A DNA stretch of 20,000 nt from Anaeromyces robustus (lineage: Eukaryota > Neocallimastigomycota > Neocallimastigomycetes > Neocallimastigales > Neocallimastigaceae). Both the position numbers and the translations under genes were made by a program. Shown piece by piece: positions 19,981 through 20,000 of this stretch (positions within the stretch are counted from its first letter, which is position 1; every line of letters begins with the position of its first letter). The stretch lies in contig MCFG01000185.1 of assembly GCA_002104895.1 (NCBI GenBank), positions 42,501 to 62,500 of the forward strand, in the 5' to 3' direction. Under the pieces are notes generated by a model. The model was given only the letters and a program-made list of their open reading frames with translations, had not been told where the DNA came from and ran no database searches.

Positions 19981-20000
19981 TTATATATTTATTTTAATAT
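15285..20000 (+). CDS. SNF5: SNF5/SMARCB1-type SWI/SNF subunit, 3' end beyond window (6 exons visible)
   Basis: Exons are 15285-15304, 15461-18562, 18692-18807, 18974-19212, 19378-19505 and 19664-19909; phases agree at every GT-AG junction and 1283 residues are visible. SNF5 is a core scaffold of SWI/SNF-class nucleosome remodellers in the nucleus. The family signature is the pair of SNF5 repeats: repeat 1 (about 1055-1120) with VLVPIRIDFDLNGVKFRDSF, LITPEYFADIICEDFNL and VKAIKEQI; repeat 2 (about 1160-1220) with DQFEWDI, PEEFADKLIEDLGL and AHSIREQIQAH. Before them lies an immensely long biased N-terminus: Asn/Pro/Ser/Thr-rich, SQ repeats (about 330-360), a Thr-rich 12-residue repeat array, and a Gln-Pro block (about 704-850). 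An AT-hook-like basic patch KRPRGKPRGRKK...GRKPK (about 898-918) and a helical NFVQREVIHDYSERI region follow. Exon 1 is only 20 bp (MNPNWN). The RSC paralogue SFH1 is an alternative name; the Q-rich N-terminus favours SNF5. Confidence 0.9.
16428..16510 (+). repeat. hexamer repeat encoding Ser-Gln and Pro-Gln
   Basis: Repeated tca-caa hexamers within SNF5 exon 2 encode about nine Ser-Gln pairs, preceded by Pro-Gln/Leu-Gln pairs and ending in Thr-Gln. It is an in-frame microsatellite. Confidence 0.85.
17112..17363 (+). repeat. 36-bp coding minisatellite, seven units of a Thr-rich 12-mer
   Basis: Seven successive 12-residue units follow the pattern T-[VS]-x-[PS]-[ST]-[TI]-x-[PS]-T-[NT]-x-[MIT], for example TVAPTTAPTNSM and TSAPTTAPTNSI, all in the SNF5 frame. 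The DNA copies are diverged in third positions as well as in residues, so the array is not brand new. The composition resembles O-glycosylated mucin-like tandem repeats, though a nuclear protein is not expected to be extracellular. Confidence 0.85.
17551..17995 (+). repeat. caacca/ccacaa hexamer array encoding Gln-Pro block
   Basis: About 445 bp built almost wholly of CAA and CCA triplets, encoding QPQ, QPQPQ and QQQ patterns, with Leu, Ser or His interruptions. The absence of T on this strand leaves reverse frames open as poly-Val, which are shadows. Gln-rich activation-type segments are also found in yeast Snf5, so the composition suits the family even though the sequence is not alignable. 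Confidence 0.9.
19340..19346 (+). promoter_or_regulatory. putative intron branch site TACTAAT
   Basis: TACTAAT lies 31 bases before the acceptor AG (19376-19377) of SNF5 intron 4, at the expected spacing, and is followed by a T12 tract. Similar motifs sit in transporter intron 2 (10566-10572) and, as AACTAAT, in SNF5 intron 2 (near 18640), supporting TACTAAT as the local branch-site form. Confidence 0.6.
19506..19663 (+). other. SNF5: SNF5 intron 5 with a 43-bp poly(T) tract
   Basis: A 158-bp GT-AG intron splitting a Lys codon (AA/A). It contains an unbroken run of 43 T residues at 19559-19601, about 62 bases before the acceptor, the longest homopolymer in the window. It is U-rich in the transcript and could serve as an extended pyrimidine tract. 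The size may also reflect slippage or assembly uncertainty. Confidence 0.8.

Noticed and set aside
1-20000. CRISPR array, bacterial operon, tRNA or rRNA genes
   Set aside because: No spaced palindromic repeats, Shine-Dalgarno-led gene strings or tRNA cloverleaf signatures (such as a GGTTCGAATCC-like arm) were seen; genes are intron-bearing and widely spaced.

Overview
The window comes from an extremely AT-rich eukaryotic nuclear genome. The genes carry GT-AG introns, TACTAAT-like branch-site motifs lie upstream of several acceptors, and long A/T homopolymers, ATT/AAT and AAAT microsatellites fill the gaps. A fungal Prs1-type PRPP synthetase subunit, a Q/P/T-rich SNF5, Asn runs and this base composition together suggest an anaerobic gut fungus (Neocallimastigomycota such as Neocallimastix, Piromyces or Anaeromyces). 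That assignment is an inference from style and protein similarity, not from a marker gene.

Layout. 1-2060: no gene recognised; low-complexity DNA with one terminator-like hairpin. 2061-4616 (minus): five-exon gene for a 321-residue ribose-phosphate pyrophosphokinase of the Prs1 (non-canonical subunit) type. 4990-7905 (minus): five-exon gene for an unrecognised 631-residue, Asn/Lys-rich protein with an internal 30-residue tandem duplication. 7906-9584: divergent intergenic region. 9585-11602 (plus): four-exon gene for a 374-residue DMT/EamA (SLC35G-like) membrane transporter. 11603-12614: low-complexity spacer. 12615-12825: an island of coding-like sequence, probably a gene remnant or lone terminal exon. 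12826-15284: spacer with an 84-bp diverged tandem duplication and a 35-bp palindrome. 15285 to the window end (plus): SNF5/SMARCB1-type SWI/SNF subunit, running off the right edge after six visible exons.

The genes do not form a pathway. PRPP synthesis, a DMT transporter and chromatin remodelling are unrelated jobs, and nothing suggests a mobile element, CRISPR array or transferred cluster. All exon boundaries were read by eye from splice signals, frame continuity and, for PRS1, SNF5 and the transporter, agreement with family sequence. The reading phases are consistent across every junction. The most interesting points are the degenerate active site of the PRPP synthetase subunit, the very long compositionally biased N-terminus of SNF5 with an AT-hook-like patch, the recent in-frame duplication in the unknown gene, and a microsatellite made of branch-site motifs inside a transporter intron.
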